From NCBI GenBank assembly GCA_947441745.1, contig CANEUJ010000023.1:1-16319 (forward strand): a stretch of DNA of 16,319 nucleotides, in the 5' to 3' direction. Below are positions 15,911 through 16,319 of the stretch, in pieces. Under the pieces are notes generated by a model. The model did not search any database, was not told the DNA's origin, and was given only the letters and a program-made list of their open reading frames with translations. Source of the stretch: Neisseriaceae bacterium (lineage in GTDB: Bacteria > Pseudomonadota > Gammaproteobacteria > Burkholderiales > UBA11063). A program made the position numbers and the translations under genes. Position 1 is the first letter of the stretch, and each line of letters begins with the position of its first letter.

Positions 15911-16319
15911 ATGTTAAATACTAAAATGGTACTTCATAATATTAGCATAGTATTATGTAATACCTCACATAGTGGTAATATTGGCTCAGTTGCTCGTGCT
16001 ATGAAGACTATGGGATTGTATAAACTTATTCTAGTAACACCAACCGCCAAAATTGATGATGAAGCTTATGCCCTATCTAGTAATGCACGAGATGTGGTAG
16101 AAAATGCTATTATTGTTGGTTCATTAGAGGAAGCATTACAAAATACCACCCTTGCCTATGCTCTAACCTCTAGACGTCGCGAATTTAACCATCATCTAAA
16201 AACCCCAAAAGAATCTACACATGAAATTATAACAACTGCGATGGCTAATGAAAAGGTTGCAATTATCTTTGGAAGTGAAAGAAGTGGGCTTACTATAGAA
16301 CAAATAGAAAAATGTAACC
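15911..16319 (+). CDS. trmJ: TrmJ, tRNA Cm32/Um32 2'-O-methyltransferase (partial)
   Basis: The frame is open for 136 codons and runs off the right edge; E. coli TrmJ is about 246 aa, so a little more than half is seen. It is a SpoU/TrmH-class SAM-dependent enzyme with the trefoil-knot fold. Motif 1 is NTSHSGNIGSVARAMKTMG at 17-35 and motif 2 starts at GSERSGL, 121-127. Between them lies the SSNARDV segment of the TrmJ branch. TrmJ methylates the 2'-hydroxyl of nucleotide 32 in the anticodon loop of several tRNAs. An AGG ribosome-binding site is 5 nt before the ATG at 15911, and the gene begins 6 nt after the DUF455 stop. A second in-frame ATG at 15926 is less likely. Confidence 0.93.
   Translation, partial: MLNTKMVLHNISIVLCNTSHSGNIGSVARAMKTMGLYKLILVTPTAKIDDEAYALSSNARDVVENAIIVGSLEEALQNTTLAYALTSRRREFNHHLKTPKESTHEIITTAMANEKVAIIFGSERSGLTIEQIEKCN

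Overview
The window is about 16.3 kb of AT-rich DNA from a Gram-negative bacterium. It carries an outer-membrane efflux channel, LapA/LapB lipopolysaccharide-assembly proteins and a SpoU-class TrmJ. The C-terminus of MutL (DMHA...E, CNHGRPTW and a terminal MRGQ) resembles betaproteobacterial MutL as I remember it, so an AT-rich proteobacterium, perhaps beta, is the best guess. The taxonomy is an inference and I cannot name a genus.

Layout, left to right. (1) Positions 1-3340, minus strand: a type I restriction-modification operon read right to left. It runs from a half-length hsdS, through hsdM and a DinD-like gene, to a second hsdS cut by the left edge. The start and stop codons overlap at two junctions, and a good sigma-70 promoter (TTGACG-N18-TATAAT) lies in front. 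hsdR is not in the window. (2) Positions 3341-3879: a 539-bp gene-free stretch filled with palindromes, hairpins and a 22-bp tandem repeat, a likely landing site for dispersed repeats. (3) Positions 3880-4374, minus: a small secreted phospholipase D-fold nuclease of the Nuc type. (4) Positions 4494-10122, plus: a complete tripartite RND efflux operon in the order outer-membrane factor, membrane-fusion lipoprotein, inner-membrane pump. The genes overlap by 4 and 1 nt, and no regulator gene sits beside them. (5) Positions 10108-13152, minus: mutL followed by a membrane-anchored metallophosphoesterase whose 3' end overlaps the pump gene by 15 bp. (6) Positions 13228-13470, minus: an orphan and probably decayed RHH antitoxin-like gene. 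(7) Positions 13629-16319, plus: a tight cluster lapA, lapB, DUF455 ferritin-like diiron protein, trmJ (cut by the right edge).

Regions 4 and 7 concern the cell envelope (export and LPS homeostasis); region 5 contains mismatch repair; regions 1-2 and 6 look like accessory DNA. I did not find a clearly new system. The most unusual part is the restriction-modification operon, with a single-TRD HsdS at its head, a second HsdS at its tail and a DinD/BRO-type gene translationally overlapping the latter. Next are the structured repeat cluster beside it and the uncharacterised diiron protein linked to trmJ.
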